Notes: generated by a model not told the origin, from the sequence alone. A stretch of DNA of 64,000 nucleotides from Microbacterium proteolyticum (GCF_014192415.1 NZ_JACHXY010000001.1:434001-498000); one strand, 5' to 3'. Shown: positions 39,402-49,371, numbered from the stretch's first letter. Program-made: numbers and translations.

Positions 39402-40184
39402 TCAGCGCACGTGCACGACGTCTCCGGCCGACACGACCGTCTCGATCGTGCCCACCCCGACCACCAGACGGCCGTCGGCATCGAGCCGCGCGGCCGTGCC
39501 CTGCAGCGTCGACCCGTCGGGGAGCGACACCGAGACCTCACGGCCGACGGTGGCGCAGAGCTTCTCGATCTCGCGGTGCACGCGCTCCACGTCATCGTGC
39601 ACGAGGCGGGCGAGGGTCTTGCCGAAGTCGTCGACGAAGTCGGCGAGCAGACGGTCGTCGTCGCACTCGGCACCGATCGCGGCGAAAGAGGTCGCCGTGG
39701 TCACCGGCAGGTCGGCACGGCTCATGCGGGTGTTCACCCCCGCACCCACCACCACGGTGTCGGCGTCGCCGGGCACGACCTCGGCGAGGATGCCGCAGAT
39801 CTTGCCCCCGTCGACGAGCACGTCGTTCGGCCACTTCAGCTCCGCCGTCGCGCCGTGGCCGGTGAGCTGATGGCGCACCGCGCGGGTCATCGCGGCGCCC
39901 GCGGCGAGCGGGATCCACCCCCTCTGGGCGGGCGGGATCATCGTGGCGTCCACGACGACCGAGACGGCGAGCGCCGTGCCGGCCGGGGCGGTCCACGTGC
40001 GGTCGAGGCGTCCCCGACCCGCGCGCTGGTCGTCGGTGACGAGCAGCGACAGGTGCGGCCACCCGGCGGGGTCGGCGACGACGGCGGCCACCACGTCGGC
40101 GTTGGTGGAGTCGGTGGTCTCGACCACCTGGACACGGGGGCTGTGGGCGGCGGTGAGCGGGTATCCGGCGGCGGGGATCGGCAT
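39402..40184 (-). CDS. birA: Biotin--[acyl-CoA carboxylase] ligase
   Basis: 260 residues, class I enzyme without a DNA-binding domain. [12 protein letters not shown], the biotinyl-AMP loop [31 protein letters not shown] with the catalytic Lys, and GVNTRMS are family landmarks. The small C-terminal beta domain ends at [11 protein letters not shown]. It would attach biotin to the carrier domain of the carboxylase encoded at 47588 (Lys554). It is divergent from the carboxylase beta subunit. ATG 40184 lies 6 bases after a TAGGGT box; GTG 40190, directly after the box, is less likely. Confidence 0.95.
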   Translation of the reverse strand: MPIPAAGYPLTAAHSPRVQVVETTDSTNADVVAAVVADPAGWPHLSLLVTDDQRAGRGRLDRTWTAPAGTALAVSVVVDATMIPPAQRGWIPLAAGAAMTRAVRHQLTGHGATAELKWPNDVLVDGGKICGILAEVVPGDADTVVVGAGVNTRMSRADLPVTTATSFAAIGAECDDDRLLADFVDDFGKTLARLVHDDVERVHREIEKLCATVGREVSVSLPDGSTLQGTAARLDADGRLVVGVGTIETVVSAGDVVHVR

Positions 40185-40190
40185 GCCCAC

Positions 40191-40196
40191 ACCCTA
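40191..40196 (-). promoter_or_regulatory. -10 box, leaderless type (TAGGGT), birA
   Basis: Minus-strand TAGGGT, 6 bases, then ATG 40184. It is one arm of a divergent pair with the TAGGGT box at 40330. Confidence 0.55.
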
Positions 40197-40329
40197 GAGA
40201 ACGGTCGGGTGCCGTGGCATCCACTTGCCCGGATCGTCTCGGAGGCATACCGCCGACGCTGGCCGGATGCCACAGCCCCCGCGGCTCTGGCTTGTGTGCA
40301 CCCTCCAACGTGGGTGACGGTGCGGTCGC

Positions 40330-40335
40330 TAGGGT
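40330..40335 (+). promoter_or_regulatory. -10 box, leaderless type (TAGGGT), acyl-CoA carboxylase beta
   Basis: TAGGGT, 7 bases, then GTG 40343. The box is identical to the birA box on the other strand, so both genes of the biotin-enzyme pair may be read by the same sigma factor and level of activity. Confidence 0.55.
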
Positions 40336-40342
40336 GGGAAGG

Positions 40343-41932
40343 GTGACCGACCAGCCCGATCTCTACACGACCGCCGGCAAGATCGCCGACCTGCGCAACA
40401 GGTTCCAGGAGGCGGTCGTCGATGCCGAAACCGCCGCCCGCACGAAGCAGCACGCGAAGGGCAAGCTCACCGCTCGCGAGCGGCTGGAGATGCTGGTCGA
40501 CCCGGGCTCGTTCGTCGAACTCGACGAGTACGTGCGCCACCGCACCAGCGCGTTTGGAATGGACAAGTCGCGTCCCTACGGCGATTCCGTCGTCACCGGC
40601 ACCGGCACCATCCACGGCCGCACCGTCGCGGTGTACGCGCAGGACTTCTCGACCTTCGGCGGTTCACTCGGCGAGGTCGCCGGCGACAAGATCATCAAGG
40701 TGATGGAGCTGGCGCTTCGCAGCGGCATCCCGATCATCGGCATCCTCGACTCCGGCGGCGCGCGTATCCAGGAGGGCGTGGTCGCCCTCGGCAAGTACGG
40801 CGAGATCTTCCGTCTGAACACCGCCGCCTCGGGCGTCATCCCGCAGCTGTCGATCATCATGGGCCCGGCAGCGGGCGGCGCGGTGTACTCCCCCGCCCTG
40901 ACCGACTTCGTCATCATGGTCGACAAGACCAGCCAGATGTTCGTCACCGGCCCCGACGTGATCAAGACCGTCACCGGCGAGGACGTCGGCATGGAAGAGC
41001 TCGGCGGCGCGCACACGCACAACACCCGCTCGGGCGTCGCGCACTACCTCGCCGAGGACGAGGACGACGCGATCGATTACGCACGCGGGCTCATCGGGTA
41101 TCTCCCCGACAACAACCTCGCCGAGATCCCCGTCTACGACACACCGTTCGAGTTCGAGACGACCGACGCCGACCGTTCGCTGAACACCGTCATCCCCGAC
41201 TCCCCCAACCAGCCCTACGACATCCACACCGTCATCGACGGGATCGTGGATGCCGGGGAGTTCCTCGAGGTGCAGCCGCTGTTCGCGCCGAACATCGTGA
41301 TCGGCTTCGGTCGCATCGAGGGGCGCACCGTCGGCGTCATCGCCAATCAGCCCTCGCAGATGGCCGGAACGCTCAACATCGACGCGGGCGAGAAGGCCAG
41401 CCGCTTCGTGCGGTTCTGCGACGCGTTCTCGATCCCCATCGTCACCCTCGTCGACGTGCCCGGCTACCTGCCCGGCACCGACCAGGAGTGGACCGGCGTC
41501 ATCCGCCGTGGCGCGAAGCTGCTGTACGCCTACGCCGAGGCCACCGTTCCCCTGGTCACCGTGATCCTGCGCAAGGCGTACGGCGGGGCGTACATCGTCA
41601 TGGGCTCCAAGCAGCTCGGCGCCGACATCAACCTCGCCTGGCCCACCGCCGAGATCGCCGTCATGGGCGGTCAGGGCGCGGTGAACATCCTCTACCGCGG
41701 CGAGATCAAGCGTGCCGAAGAGGCCGGCGAAGACGTCGCGGCCGTACGCACGCGTCTCGCCAACGAGTACACCTACAACGTGGCATCCCCGTTCCTGGCC
41801 GCCGAGCGCGGCGAGCTCGACGGGATCATCGAGCCGGCGCAGACGCGCGTGTCGATCGCGAAGGCGCTGCGGGCGCTGCGCAACAAGCGCGCGAGCCTGC
41901 CCGCGAAGAAGCACGGGAACATCCCGCTGTGA
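40343..41932 (+). CDS. Acyl-CoA (acetyl/propionyl-CoA) carboxylase beta subunit
   Basis: 529-residue carboxyltransferase of the AccD5/PccB type, which moves CO2 from carboxybiotin to acetyl- or propionyl-Co[21 protein letters not shown] marks the N-terminus. [13 protein letters not shown] and [13 protein letters not shown] hold the oxyanion glycine pairs, and [13 protein letters not shown] is the second oxyanion region. The end [16 protein letters not shown] is the usual carboxyl tail. The GTG at 40343 follows a leaderless-type box. The epsilon subunit follows with a GTGA overlap, and the alpha subunit is 5.7 kb away. Confidence 0.96.
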   Translation: MTDQPDLYTTAGKIADLRNRFQEAVVDAETAARTKQHAKGKLTARERLEMLVDPGSFVELDEYVRHRTSAFGMDKSRPYGDSVVTGTGTIHGRTVAVYAQDFSTFGGSLGEVAGDKIIKVMELALRSGIPIIGILDSGGARIQEGVVALGKYGEIFRLNTAASGVIPQLSIIMGPAAGGAVYSPALTDFVIMVDKTSQMFVTGPDVIKTVTGEDVGMEELGGAHTHNTRSGVAHYLAEDEDDAIDYARGLIGYLPDNNLAEIPVYDTPFEFETTDADRSLNTVIPDSPNQPYDIHTVIDGIVDAGEFLEVQPLFAPNIVIGFGRIEGRTVGVIANQPSQMAGTLNIDAGEKASRFVRFCDAFSIPIVTLVDVPGYLPGTDQEWTGVIRRGAKLLYAYAEATVPLVTVILRKAYGGAYIVMGSKQLGADINLAWPTAEIAVMGGQGAVNILYRGEIKRAEEAGEDVAAVRTRLANEYTYNVASPFLAAERGELDGIIEPAQTRVSIAKALRALRNKRASLPAKKHGNIPL

Positions 41933-42165
41933 GCGGCACGGACGACGCCCGGGAGATTCCGCCGGTCGTGGTGGAGGTGGTGCGCGGTGCGCCCACCGAG
42001 GAGGAGCTGGCCGCGGCGATCGTCGTGGTCAGCGAGGAGTACGCCCGCGAGGTCGCCGGCGCGACCGCGCCCGAGGATGCGGTGCGTTCGCGGTGGGAAC
42101 TCCATGCCCGCGGTCTGCGCGAGCCGTTGAACCGTGCGGCGGGCTGGAACGGCTTCACCGGCTGA
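41929..42165 (+). CDS. Acyl-CoA carboxylase epsilon subunit
   Basis: 78 residues from a GTG that overlaps the beta-subunit stop (GTGA). [20 protein letters not shown] and the C-terminal [20 protein letters not shown] match the small actinobacterial epsilon subunit, which stabilises the alpha-beta complex. The length and position, directly after the beta gene, fit the family. It is easy to miss because the frame continues upstream as an antisense shadow. Confidence 0.9.
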   Translation: MSGTDDAREIPPVVVEVVRGAPTEEELAAAIVVVSEEYAREVAGATAPEDAVRSRWELHARGLREPLNRAAGWNGFTG

Positions 42166-42214
42166 GACCGGCGCATCGTGTCCCCCGAAATACCTACAGA
42201 CGACGGGACGAGCG

Positions 42215-42304
42215 ATGCGAATACTGGAAGAGCTGGAACGCATTATGCGTTCGGTCGGTCCGCTCATCGAGCCGGATCCGGCCTTGCGGGCGGTTTTCGG
42301 GTAA
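42215..42304 (+). CDS. Possible 29-residue small protein
   Basis: A short frame starting ATG at 42215 encodes MRILEELERIMRSVGPLIEP followed by nine residues ending in AVFG, then TAA. GGGACGAG lies upstream. Base use is less GC-rich than nearby genes, and the frame ends just before a strong hairpin, which is what a real small gene at an operon end would look like. I recognise no family. It could equally be chance or the leader of nothing. Confidence 0.35.
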   Translation: MRILEELERIMRSVGPLIEPDPALRAVFG

Positions 42305-42314
42305 CCGTTCGCCA

Positions 42315-42350
42315 GGGGTGAGGGGTCGGCGTATCGCCGCCCCTCACCCC
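42315..42350. terminator. Hairpin terminator after the carboxylase beta/epsilon genes
   Basis: GGGGTGAGGGG (42315-42325) pairs with CCCCTCACCCC (42340-42350). CGGCG/CGCCG extends the stem to a TAT loop with one bulged T at 42326. It lies between convergent genes (42165 or 42304, and 42416). Confidence 0.8.
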
Positions 42351-42415
42351 TCACCTGTTTCGGGCGCGAGGCGGGGTTCGCAGACACCGGCGGCGGGCGC
42401 GGGCACCGCGGAGGG

Positions 42416-43450
42416 TCAGCGCGGGCGGCGGATCTCGCGCCAGAGGTCGACGTTGTCGTCGTCGCCGGCCGCGGCGTCGCCGCTCGAGCGCCCCACGACG
42501 GTGACCGCGATCTGCTCGTCGGGAGACGTGCGGATGATCACGCGCTCCGAGACCGACTCGCGCAGGATGCTCGCCAGTTCCCGCCGGACCTCGGCGAGCT
42601 CGCGCGCACCGAGGCCGTCGAGACCGCCCTCGTCGAACAGGCTGATGGCCGCGCCGCGGCACCGCGCGGCGTCGATCTCGGTGCGCACCTCGTCGTCGAG
42701 CAGACGATTGCCGCGCAACTCGTCGCGGAGCCGGGCCTCGGCTCGACGCGCAGCCGCTTTGTCGGACGGACGCAGATTGCCGCCGTTCTCGATGGTGAGC
42801 GACAGGATCGGACCCGCCGTCTGCAGGGCCCGCTGCACGTGCAGCCGACGCTCTCGCTGACGTCCGCTCTGCGACGCCTGCCACGCCGACGCCGCCTGCT
42901 GCAGTTCGGCGAGCCTCTCGGCATCCTTCGCCGCCCGATCGAGGGCGAAGACGACCAACTGCGCGGCGGCCACCCAGACGATCGAGCCGAGCAGACCCAG
43001 ACCCATCGCCTGCACGGGTCCGAGCCACACCGATGTCGACAGCGCGAGCACCGCGATGCCGGTCCAGGCGGCGACCGGCCGCCGACGTGCCATGACGATC
43101 ATCATGAGCGCGCCGATCGCCCCGATGACCCACGTCACGAAGGGCTCGGTGCGCCCCGCCTCGGTGACGGCGAGGAACGTCGCGTTCGAGACGAAGACCG
43201 CGACGACGAGTGCCAGCACGACCTGCCACGCCGGTGCGCGCGGCGGAGCTGCGGCCGGAGCCGACCTCGGGCGATCGCGGACGCCGAGGGCGAAGATCCA
43301 CAACAGCGTCACCGGGAGGTAGACCACGAGGGCGGCGACGATCAACCAGCCGCGCACGACCGTCTCGGGCGAGGTCCAGATGAGACCACGGGCGGCGAGG
43401 TACGCGGTGAGGGCGACACCGAGGAACGACAGGATGGCGCGGACGGTCAC
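42416..43450 (-). CDS. Membrane protein in a two-component operon, kinase-like but without catalytic motifs
   Basis: 344 residues, with about six membrane helices in the first 160. After them comes a helical stretch (DRAAKDAERLAELQQAASAW) and a soluble domain with LSLTIENGGNLRPSDKAAAR and ARLRDELRGNRLLDDEVRTE. The layout mimics NarL-type sensor kinases, but no H-box or ATP-binding N/G motifs are visible. A degenerate kinase or accessory sensor is the likeliest reading. The GTG at 43450 overlaps the kinase stop (GTGA), so it is made together with the kinase. Confidence 0.7.
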   Translation of the reverse strand: MTVRAILSFLGVALTAYLAARGLIWTSPETVVRGWLIVAALVVYLPVTLLWIFALGVRDRPRSAPAAAPPRAPAWQVVLALVVAVFVSNATFLAVTEAGRTEPFVTWVIGAIGALMMIVMARRRPVAAWTGIAVLALSTSVWLGPVQAMGLGLLGSIVWVAAAQLVVFALDRAAKDAERLAELQQAASAWQASQSGRQRERRLHVQRALQTAGPILSLTIENGGNLRPSDKAAARRAEARLRDELRGNRLLDDEVRTEIDAARCRGAAISLFDEGGLDGLGARELAEVRRELASILRESVSERVIIRTSPDEQIAVTVVGRSSGDAAAGDDDNVDLWREIRRPR

Positions 43451-44703
43451 CAGCGGTCCCCGCTCTCCCACTCGAGCGTCACCGTGGTGCCCCCCGCATG
43501 CGAGTCGATGTCGCTGCGACCGCCCACCGCGGCGAGACGGGCGTGGATCGACCCGCGGATGCCGAGACGGTCGGGCGCCACCGAGGTGACATCGAACCCC
43601 GAACCGGTGTCGCGCACGCGCAGGACCACCCCGCCCGGCGACGCCGAGCCGGTCACCTGCACCGTCAGGCCCTGCGCGTCAGCGTGCTGGACGGCGTTGG
43701 CGACGGCCTGGAGCGCGGCGAGCACGAGCGCCCGCGCGACGCGTCCGGGCACGCGGGGGGTATCGATGTCGAGCTGACGGATGACGCTCAGCTGCACCCC
43801 CAGCTCGTTCGCGGCCGCCTCGATGTCGTCGGCCAGTCGCGAAGCGGGAACGGGCTCGTCGCTGCCTTCCAAGGCGTCCTTCTCGGCGTTAGCCAGCCGC
43901 GTCAGCGCCTCGCGCGCCATGCTGACGGCGAGCGTGCGCTCGCGGGGGGTCGACGCGCGTTCGGCCGCGAGCAAGGCGCCCAACACGCTGTCGTGCATGA
44001 GGGCGGCCACCGCCACCCGCTCGGACTCGGTCGCCGCCGTCGCCGCGGCGGAGGCGTAGCTGGCGACGGCGGCCGCACGCGCCTGGTCGACGTTGGCGGC
44101 GACGGACCGGTACATCCAGCCCAGGGTCAGCAGGACGCTGCCGAGGATGAGCGCGAACGAGACGTCGAGCGCCACCGGTACGACGAAGTCCGCGTCGTTT
44201 CGCGCCTGCAGCAGCCGGACGACGCCGTACAGGACGGGGGTCGCGATCGTCCACGCGATCTGCAGCCCGATCGGGAAGGCGACGATGCTCGCGACGGTCG
44301 CCACGTTGACGAGGAAGAACACCCACGGATCCTGGGTGGGCGCCGGGGCGGGCCCGCCGGCGGTCGCCCACGGCCAGAGCGCGAGGGTCACGACGAACAC
44401 GATCGCAAAGATCCCCGCGAACACCCTCGTGAACCGGCCGACGAGACAGGCGAGGATCATCGCCGCCAACGGCACGAAGACGGCGACGACCAGCGGCGCA
44501 TGCCATTCGGTGGCCTCGTCGGGCGATCCCAGTGCGGCAGCCAGGGCCTGCGCCCCGAGGACGAGCGACCCGGATCCGACGATCAGCGTGATGACACGCT
44601 CGATGCGCGTCTGCGTGAAGGAGCCCTGATCGGCCTGCGTCTCGCGCGTGTGGGGGATGCGGCCCCACGCCTCGTCGAGGACCGACCTCTGGATCTCAGC
44701 CAT
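43447..44703 (-). CDS. NarL-type sensor histidine kinase
   Basis: 418 residues. Four to six membrane helices lie in residues 35-200, then a helix with VAVAALMHDSVLGALL holding the phospho-acceptor His237. The ATPase domain has ALQAVANAVQHAD (N336) and VRDTGSGFD (365-371), with G-box GIRGSIHARLAAVGGR. The stimulus is unknown; the sensing part is the membrane region itself. It overlaps the response regulator by 8 bases and the membrane partner by 4, forming a three-gene unit. Confidence 0.92.
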   Translation of the reverse strand: MAEIQRSVLDEAWGRIPHTRETQADQGSFTQTRIERVITLIVGSGSLVLGAQALAAALGSPDEATEWHAPLVVAVFVPLAAMILACLVGRFTRVFAGIFAIVFVVTLALWPWATAGGPAPAPTQDPWVFFLVNVATVASIVAFPIGLQIAWTIATPVLYGVVRLLQARNDADFVVPVALDVSFALILGSVLLTLGWMYRSVAANVDQARAAAVASYASAAATAATESERVAVAALMHDSVLGALLAAERASTPRERTLAVSMAREALTRLANAEKDALEGSDEPVPASRLADDIEAAANELGVQLSVIRQLDIDTPRVPGRVARALVLAALQAVANAVQHADAQGLTVQVTGSASPGGVVLRVRDTGSGFDVTSVAPDRLGIRGSIHARLAAVGGRSDIDSHAGGTTVTLEWESGDRW

Positions 44704-45364
44704 GTGGAGCGGCGCCGTCGGGAGCGTCGTGAAGGATGCCGTCTTCCATCGCGCGTCGAAGCAGATCGACCTTCGTCGGGGCCGGTCGTCCCACCTCGAC
44801 GTATTTCACCCGCACACGGGTGATGTTCTCTTTGGCGGTGGAGTAGGCCACGCCGAGCCGCTCGGCCACGGCCTTGAGAGGAAGACCCGCGGCATACAGC
44901 CGCAGCACCTCGCGTTCGCGGGCCGAGAGCTGGGCGTCGGCGAACTCGCGATCGCCCTCCACGGCACTGGCCCATTCGACGTTGTCGATGAGCTCTCCGC
45001 GGGCGACGGCGACGATGGCGCCGAGCACCTCGTGCGTCGGCGACGATTTGCTGACGATGCCCGCGGCCCCGGCGGCGAGAGCCTCGCGCACGGCCGCCGG
45101 ACGGTCGGCGACGCTGTGGATGATGACGCTCGACCCGTCGCGGACGACGCGGTCGACGTTCTCCGATACGGTCGTCCCGTCGCCCAGGGTCAGATCGAGG
45201 ACGACGACATCGGCCGGCGATGCCACGGCCGCCTGACGCCAGGTGAGGTAGGCGGCGACGTTGGCACCCGAGAAGACGACCTCGGTCGACGCGGTGCGCG
45301 CAAGGGCCGCCTCCAGCCCGAGCCGAACCGACTCGTGGTCATCGATGAGAGCGACTTTGGTCAT
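44696..45364 (-). CDS. LuxR/NarL-type response regulator
   Basis: 222 residues. The receiver domain has VALIDDHESVRLGLEAAL (acidic pair D8/D9), VVVLDLTLGDG with the phospho-acceptor Asp57, and GIVSKSSP with Lys106. The C-terminal HTH starts at LSAREREVLRLYAAGLPLKA and runs through VAYSTAKENITRVRVKY. The ATG at 45364 lies 6 bases after a TACGAT box; a GTG at 45370 directly abuts that box and is less likely. It is the first gene of the operon and probably regulates a target outside the window. Confidence 0.93.
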   Translation of the reverse strand: MTKVALIDDHESVRLGLEAALARTASTEVVFSGANVAAYLTWRQAAVASPADVVVLDLTLGDGTTVSENVDRVVRDGSSVIIHSVADRPAAVREALAAGAAGIVSKSSPTHEVLGAIVAVARGELIDNVEWASAVEGDREFADAQLSAREREVLRLYAAGLPLKAVAERLGVAYSTAKENITRVRVKYVEVGRPAPTKVDLLRRAMEDGILHDAPDGAAPHG

Positions 45365-45370
45365 CTTCAC

Positions 45371-45376
45371 ATCGTA
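45371..45376 (-). promoter_or_regulatory. -10 box, leaderless type (TACGAT)
   Basis: Minus-strand TACGAT, 6 bases, then ATG 45364 of the response regulator. It decides between two in-frame starts, since the GTG at 45370 directly abuts the box. Confidence 0.6.
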
Positions 45377-45421
45377 TCCACGCCGCCCCCGCCGATGCGG
45401 GAGAACTCAGGCCTCCGAGGC

Positions 45422-46681
45422 TCAGCGACGCAGGACCGCGACGGCCTCGACGTGGTGCGAGTTCGGGAACAGGTCGATCCCGCGGATGCCGTCATGCGCC
45501 CGATAACCGCGCTCGGCGAAGGTGGCGAGGTCGCGGGCGAGGGCGACCGGGTCGCAGGCGACGTACACCACCGCCGCCGGCGACAGCGTGGCGATGCCCT
45601 CGACGACCTGCGCTCCGGCCCCGGCGCGGGGCGGATCGAGCAGGATGACGCCACGGGCCAGCCGCTCGCGCTCCCGATCGGACGCGTCGGCCGCCAGGCG
45701 CCCGATGTAGCGGTCGACGCGCGCTGTCTCGGCACGGGCACCGACCCACTCGACGAGGTTCTCGCCGGCGTGCTCGGTCGCGCGGGGATCGGACTCCACG
45801 CTGACCACCCGCGTGCCCGTCCCGCCCAGCTCGCCGAGGGTCGCCGCGAACAGGCCGACGCCACCGTAGAGGTCGAGGTGCGTCGCCTCGGGGTCGAGTC
45901 CGCCGAGGGATGCCGTGAGCTCGCTCGACACGACCGAGGTCAACGTGCGCGCAGCGAGCCGGTGGACCTGCCAGAACCCGCCCGCATCGACGCGGAACAC
46001 CCGGTCGCCGACGCGTTCTTCCACGACCTCGGGCGGCCCGCTCGGACGCGATCCGTCCGGGCGCGGCAGCACCCGCACGCGTCCGTCGGCCGGCTGCACG
46101 AGGTCGATGCGACCGGGTTGCGCACCGGATCCGAGTTCGGCGGCGGCTCGCGCGACGGCGTCGGTCGCGAGGGGCAGGTCGGGCGTTTCGACGATGCGGT
46201 GCGTGCGGGCGGCGAACGCGCCGACGCGACCGTCGGCGTCGACGTGCAGGCTGACGCGGGTGCGCCAGCCCGTGCCGTCGACCGATTCGCCCTGCTCGGG
46301 GGTGCCCGCGGCGCGAACGTCGACCGGCAGCTCCAGCCGGCCCACCCGCTCGATCGCCTCGCGGACGACCCGCTCCTTCAGCGCGCGCTGGTGGGCGAGC
46401 TCGATGTGACCGAACTCGGCCCCGCCGACGCGCTGGCCGGGGTCGACGTCGATGCCCGCGGCGTTCCAGACGTGCGGTCGCCGCTCGGGTGCTGGCTGGA
46501 GCACCTCGATGGCGTCGGCGCGCCAGAACGCCTTCTTGCGGGTGTCGGTGAGCCGGGCGCGGATCCGCTCTCCCGGCAGGGTGTCGGGCACGAACACCAC
46601 GCGCCCCTCGTGCCGTCCGACGAAGACACCGCCGTGGGCGATACCGGTGATGTCGAGTTCGATGAGGTCGCCGTCGTGCAT
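45422..46681 (-). CDS. TRAM-domain RNA uracil-5-methyltransferase (TrmA/RumA-like)
   Basis: 419 residues. The N-terminal TRAM domain (about 1-60: LIELDITGIAHGGVFVGRHE) binds RNA. The Rossmann domain has DLYGGVGLFAATLGELGG for SAM, LLDPPRAGAG (DPPR 349-352), the nucleophile Cys376 in YVACDPVALARDL, and the base Glu412 in SHHVEAVAVL. The four Fe-S cysteines of RumA after the TRAM domain are absent: the region reads RRPHVWNAAGIDVDPGQRVG. Cysteine-free versions are usual in actinobacteria. The target base and RNA are not shown. A CAGGCT box lies 6 bases before the ATG. Confidence 0.9.
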   Translation of the reverse strand: MHDGDLIELDITGIAHGGVFVGRHEGRVVFVPDTLPGERIRARLTDTRKKAFWRADAIEVLQPAPERRPHVWNAAGIDVDPGQRVGGAEFGHIELAHQRALKERVVREAIERVGRLELPVDVRAAGTPEQGESVDGTGWRTRVSLHVDADGRVGAFAARTHRIVETPDLPLATDAVARAAAELGSGAQPGRIDLVQPADGRVRVLPRPDGSRPSGPPEVVEERVGDRVFRVDAGGFWQVHRLAARTLTSVVSSELTASLGGLDPEATHLDLYGGVGLFAATLGELGGTGTRVVSVESDPRATEHAGENLVEWVGARAETARVDRYIGRLAADASDRERERLARGVILLDPPRAGAGAQVVEGIATLSPAAVVYVACDPVALARDLATFAERGYRAHDGIRGIDLFPNSHHVEAVAVLRR

Positions 46682-46850
46682 CCCCCGAGCCTGACACATC
46701 CGGCCGGGAGACGGCCGGGGGCGGATGCCGCGACGCCGCGGACCCTGAGCCCGGCCGACGGGACCGGGCATCCGACCCCGGCCAGGGGATTCCGGCAGGC
46801 TCAGCCACCGACACTGCTCTTCCGTCGCGCGCCCGAACCTGCGGCGTGGG

Positions 46851-46856
46851 TAGCGT
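46851..46856 (+). promoter_or_regulatory. -10 box, leaderless type (TAGCGT), maf
   Basis: TAGCGT, 6 bases, then ATG 46863. It lies in the 180-base gap shared with the divergent methyltransferase gene. Confidence 0.55.
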
Positions 46857-46862
46857 TGTCGC

Positions 46863-47510
46863 ATGCGCGTGTGCTTGGCATCCACTTCTCCCGCCCGTCT
46901 CATGCTGCTGCGGCAGGCGGGCATCGAGCCCGAAGCGCGTGCCCCGCAGGTCGACGAGGAGGCCGTCATCGCCGAGGTCGAGGCGGCCGAGGGGCGTCGG
47001 CTCCCCGCCGCCGAGCACGTGCTGCTGCTGGCGAGACGCAAAGCCGAAGACGTCGCCAAGCGCCTGCACGCCGAAGACCCCGGATTCGACGGCTTCGTCA
47101 TCGGGGGCGATTCGATGTTCGAGCTCGGCGACGAGATCCTCGGCAAGCCCTACACGCCCGAGGCTGCCATCGAGCGGTGGCGGCAGATGCGCGGACGCAC
47201 CGGCATCCTGCACTCGGGTCACAGCGTGTTCCGTCTCTCCCCCGGTGCCGAGCCCACCGAGGCGCACGCGGTCGCCGAGGCGTCGGTGACTTTCGCCGCC
47301 GACGTGGACGACGACGAGATCGCCGCGTACGTCGCGAGCGGTGAACCGCTGCTCGTCGCCGGCGCCTTCACCGTCGACAGCCTCGGCGGCGCCTTCATCG
47401 AACGCGTCGAGGGCGACCCCTCCACGGTGGTCGGGATGTCGTTGTCGACGGTACGCCGACTCGCGCGGGAGCTCGGGGGCTCGTGGACCGCCCTGTGGAA
47501 TCGTTCGTAG
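46863..47510 (+). CDS. maf: Maf-family nucleotide pyrophosphatase
   Basis: 215 residues hydrolysing non-canonical or modified nucleoside triphosphates. LASTSPARLMLLRQAGIEPE is the phosphate-binding start (S-x-R region), and FVIGGDSMFELGDEILGKPY has the metal/base-contacting residues. GRTGILHSGHSVFRL and FTVDSLGGAFIERVEGDPST complete the family pattern. The insert with acidic residues after ASVTFAADVDDDEI is normal. In many actinobacteria maf sits beside acyl-CoA carboxylase genes, as here. Confidence 0.94.
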   Translation: MRVCLASTSPARLMLLRQAGIEPEARAPQVDEEAVIAEVEAAEGRRLPAAEHVLLLARRKAEDVAKRLHAEDPGFDGFVIGGDSMFELGDEILGKPYTPEAAIERWRQMRGRTGILHSGHSVFRLSPGAEPTEAHAVAEASVTFAADVDDDEIAAYVASGEPLLVAGAFTVDSLGGAFIERVEGDPSTVVGMSLSTVRRLARELGGSWTALWNRS

Positions 47511-47575
47511 ACTCCCGCACACGTTTTTCGGCGTTTCTTGTCGAGAGGGGTCAAAAGGAGGGGGTGGCCCCTCGA

Positions 47576-47581
47576 TAGGCT
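47576..47581 (+). promoter_or_regulatory. -10 box, leaderless type (TAGGCT), carboxylase alpha
   Basis: TAGGCT, 6 bases (GGGAGG), then ATG 47588. GGGAGG abuts the ATG and is too close to work as a ribosome-binding site, which favours a leaderless reading. Confidence 0.58.
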
Positions 47582-47587
47582 GGGAGG

Positions 47588-49354
47588 ATGCCGAAGATCG
47601 CCAAGGTCCTTGTCGCCAACCGCGGCGAGATCGCCGTCCGTGTCATCCGAGCCGCCCGTGACTCGGGTAAGGCCTCCGTCGCCGTCTACGCCGATCAGGA
47701 CCGCGACGCCCTTCACACGCGCCTGGCCGACGAGGCGTACGCCCTCGACGGCGCCACCAGCGCCGACACCTACCTCTCGATCGAGAAGATCCTCTCGGTC
47801 GCTCGCCGCGCCGGCGCCGACGCGGTGCACCCCGGGTACGGCTTCCTCGCCGAGAACGCCGACTTCGCCCGTGCCGTGATCGCTGCGGGGCTGGTGTGGA
47901 TCGGCCCCTCGCCGGATGCCATCGAGGCCCTCGGCGACAAGGTCACCGCCCGCCACGTCGCCGAGAAGGTCGGGGCACCGCTCGCCCCCGGCACTCCCGG
48001 CCCCGTCTCGGGCGCCGACGAGGTCATCGCTTTCGCCGAGCAGGTGGGCCTTCCCATCGCCATCAAGGCTGCGTACGGCGGCGGTGGACGCGGCCTGAAG
48101 GTCGCGCGCGAACTCGATGAGGTCGCCGAGATGTTCGAGTCCGCCACGCGCGAGGCCGTCGCCGCCTTCGGCCGCGGCGAGTGCTTCGTCGAGAAGTACC
48201 TCGATAAGCCCCGCCACGTCGAGACCCAGTGCCTCGCGGATGCCGCGGGCAACGTCGTCGTCGTCTCGACCCGCGACTGCTCGCTGCAGCGCCGCCACCA
48301 GAAGCTGGTCGAAGAGGCGCCGGCTCCGTTCCTCAGCGACGAGCAGAACGCGGTGCTGTACTCGGCATCCAAGGCCATCCTCAAGGAGGTCGGCTACGTC
48401 GGTGCGGGCACCTGCGAGTTCCTCATCGGCGCCGACGGCACCATCTCGTTCCTCGAGGTGAACACGCGCCTGCAGGTCGAGCACCCCGTCTCGGAAGAAG
48501 TCACCGGCCTCGACCTCGTGCGCGAGCAGTTCCGTCTCGCCGAGGGCGAAGAGCTCGGGTATGACGACCCCGCCCCCGTGGGTCACTCGATCGAGTTCCG
48601 CATCAACGGCGAGGACCCGGGCCGGAACTTCCTGCCTCAGCCCGGCCCCATCCACGTCTTCAAGACGTTCGGTGGCCCCGGCATCCGTCTCGACTCCGGC
48701 GTCACCGCGGGCGACAGCGTCTCGGGAGCGTTCGACTCGTTGCTGGCGAAGATCATCGTCACCGGCCGCGACCGTGCCGAGGCGCTCGAGCGTTCGCGCC
48801 GCGCGCTCGACGAGTTCGAGGTCTCGGGCATGCCCACCGTCCTCCCCTTCCACCGGAAGGTCGTGCGCGACCCCGCCTTCACCGCCGAAGACGGCGACTT
48901 CGGCGTCTTCACGCGCTGGATCGAGACGGAGTTCGTCAACGACATCCCCGCGTGGGATGGCGAGCCCGAGCCGCCCGCGGTGGTCCCCGGTCGTCACACG
49001 GTGGTCGTCGAGGTCGGCGGCAAGCGCCTCGAAGTCAGCCTGCCCGACCGCATCACGGCCGCGGCTCCCGCGGTGGGCCGCCCCGTGGCCGCTCCCCCGT
49101 TGCGGCGTTCGCACGCGGCTTCGCCCGCGGCCGGTGCCACCGGAGACGCGGTGAAGTCGCCGATGCAGGCCACGATCGTCAAGGTCGCCGTCGAAGAGGG
49201 CCAGCAGGTCGTCAAGGGCGACCTCGTGGTCGTGCTCGAGGCGATGAAGATGGAGCAGCCCATCCAGGCCCACAAGGACGGCACGGTCGCCGGTATCGAC
49301 GCCACCGCCGGCACCACGGTCTCGGCCGGTCACCAGCTGCTGCTGATCAACTGA
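47588..49354 (+). CDS. Acyl-CoA carboxylase alpha subunit (biotin carboxylase plus carrier domain)
   Basis: 588 residues. Biotin carboxylase (1-450): [37 protein letters not shown], the ATP loop [17 protein letters not shown] and [21 protein letters not shown] Pro/Ala-rich linker (about 485-510) joins the biotin carrier domain, with [11 protein letters not shown] and the biotinylated Lys554. It makes carboxybiotin for the beta subunit encoded at 40343. The gene lies apart from beta and epsilon, next to maf. BirA (39402) would add the biotin. A perfect hairpin terminator follows. Confidence 0.97.
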   Translation: MPKIAKVLVANRGEIAVRVIRAARDSGKASVAVYADQDRDALHTRLADEAYALDGATSADTYLSIEKILSVARRAGADAVHPGYGFLAENADFARAVIAAGLVWIGPSPDAIEALGDKVTARHVAEKVGAPLAPGTPGPVSGADEVIAFAEQVGLPIAIKAAYGGGGRGLKVARELDEVAEMFESATREAVAAFGRGECFVEKYLDKPRHVETQCLADAAGNVVVVSTRDCSLQRRHQKLVEEAPAPFLSDEQNAVLYSASKAILKEVGYVGAGTCEFLIGADGTISFLEVNTRLQVEHPVSEEVTGLDLVREQFRLAEGEELGYDDPAPVGHSIEFRINGEDPGRNFLPQPGPIHVFKTFGGPGIRLDSGVTAGDSVSGAFDSLLAKIIVTGRDRAEALERSRRALDEFEVSGMPTVLPFHRKVVRDPAFTAEDGDFGVFTRWIETEFVNDIPAWDGEPEPPAVVPGRHTVVVEVGGKRLEVSLPDRITAAAPAVGRPVAAPPLRRSHAASPAAGATGDAVKSPMQATIVKVAVEEGQQVVKGDLVVVLEAMKMEQPIQAHKDGTVAGIDATAGTTVSAGHQLLLIN

Positions 49355-49371
49355 CGTCTCGCTCGTCCGTC

